Below are positions 6,008 through 6,603 of a DNA stretch of 6,603 nt, piece after piece. A model generated the notes under the pieces. It had not been told where the DNA came from and made no database searches. It worked only from the letters and a program-made list of their open reading frames with translations. Positions within the stretch are counted from its first letter, which is position 1, and every line of letters begins with the position of its first letter. The translations under genes and the position numbers were made by a program. The stretch comes from a bacterium UBA7470. Its GTDB lineage: Bacteria > Pseudomonadota > Gammaproteobacteria > Burkholderiales > Burkholderiaceae_C. The DNA is taken from NCBI GenBank assembly GCA_002479815.1, contig DLPA01000232.1, forward strand, positions 2,752 through 9,354, in the 5' to 3' direction.

Positions 6008-6603
6008 TTAAGGTAGTTCCCGATTCTCACCGGGGCTGTTGTTGCCGCGTGGCCCGACTTGGCCTAAGCGCGCTTTTAAGGATTGTGCTTGTCCCGTCAA
6101 TAAAGCCGCGTATTGCACGGTGTTGGCCAGCACTTTCTTGACGTAGTCGCGGGTTTCATTGAAGGGGATGGTTTCCGCCCAGATGGCTGCGTCGATGGGC
6201 GTGCCTGTATTGCGCCACTGCCGTGGGCGACCAGGCCCCGCGTTGTACGCGGCCGCACCCATCGGCAATGAGCCTTCAAGCTCGTCCAATACCAACTTCA
6301 AGTACGCCGTGCCTAAGGCGATGTTCGTCTCTAAGTCTTGCACCTGGCTGGCTTCAAAGCCGTCGATGCCGATTTTTTTCGCAGTCCAGCGTGCGGTGGC
6401 GGGCATGAGCTGCATCAGACCTGACGCGCCCACGGGGGAGCGGGCGTTCAAGACAAAGCGACTTTCTTGGCGGATGAGGCCATAGACATAGGCCGGGTCC
6501 AGCCCAATGGTGCGGGTACGTGCCAGCACCGCGTCTTTAAATGGCATGGGGTAGCGTTGGGTGGCATCGACTTCTTGCACGGTGCGGTCGCTGGTGTTGA
6601 TGC
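6008..6603 (-). CDS. slt: Soluble lytic murein transglycosylase (Slt family), C-terminal part
   Basis: The gene enters from the right edge of the window, and 198 codons are visible before the TAA at 6010-6008. The seven residues next to the edge read INTSDRT; the GTG at 6580 is an internal valine, not the start. The catalytic SLT domain is intact. GLIRQESRF carries the predicted catalytic glutamate (codon 6466-6464), GASGLMQLMPATA follows, then AAYNAGPGRPRQW, and AETIPFNETRDYV is the usual end of the domain. These periplasmic enzymes cleave the MurNAc-GlcNAc bond of peptidoglycan and form 1,6-anhydromuropeptides. The missing N-terminal part would be the helical superhelix of a roughly 600-650 residue protein. 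A short polar tail (SLKARLGQVGPRGNNSPGENRELP region) follows the domain. It is the upstream gene of the pair with the SDR. Confidence 0.92.
   Translation of the reverse strand, partial: INTSDRTVQEVDATQRYPMPFKDAVLARTRTIGLDPAYVYGLIRQESRFVLNARSPVGASGLMQLMPATARWTAKKIGIDGFEASQVQDLETNIALGTAYLKLVLDELEGSLPMGAAAYNAGPGRPRQWRNTGTPIDAAIWAETIPFNETRDYVKKVLANTVQYAALLTGQAQSLKARLGQVGPRGNNSPGENRELP

Overview
The window looks like a high-GC betaproteobacterial chromosome, most likely Burkholderiales and probably Comamonadaceae. This is an inference from three things: a Bug-family solute-binding protein, an slt gene followed by an NDUFA9-like SDR gene, and GC-rich codon use with many TTG leucine codons. No rRNA, tRNA or transposase gene is visible, so the taxonomic call rests on gene content only.

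Layout. Positions 1-4774 (+ strand) form a carboxylate-uptake and oxidation block. It holds the 3' part of a Bug/TctC-type periplasmic binding protein (1-567), a C/G-rich intergenic region with nested inverted repeats (568-744), a TcuA-type FAD dehydrogenase (745-2208), a TcuB-type membrane iron-sulphur electron-transfer protein (2205-3446, ATGA overlap with tcuA) and an MFS transporter (3491-4774). On the - strand, facing this block, are an NDUFA9-like atypical SDR (5988-5005) and, upstream of it, the C-terminal part of a soluble lytic murein transglycosylase (6603-6008, running off the window). These two are 19 bases apart and look co-transcribed.

How the genes work together. TcuA/TcuB is the known pair for oxidising tricarballylate to cis-aconitate: TcuA removes the hydrogens with FAD, and TcuB passes the electrons through its Fe-S clusters (and haem, in Salmonella) to the membrane. 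A Bug protein next to them suggests that a tri- or dicarboxylate is captured in the periplasm and fed to this pathway. The MFS protein does not obviously match the Salmonella TcuC transporter, and its substrate is unknown. An alternative for TcuA/B is a split form of CobZ (cobalamin synthesis), because the two proteins correspond to the two halves of that fusion; the Bug neighbour favours carboxylate catabolism.

The most unusual non-coding feature is the AT-rich convergent junction at 4763-5016. An imperfect 40-base inverted repeat with a perfect 17-base core starts inside the last codons of both facing genes, so both proteins end in Ser-Lys-Lys-stop. It encloses a classical 11-bp terminator hairpin, and each outer arm is followed by a T-run in its direction of transcription. 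This looks like a nested bidirectional terminator or a small mobile or invertible element. No new enzyme system can be claimed from this window.
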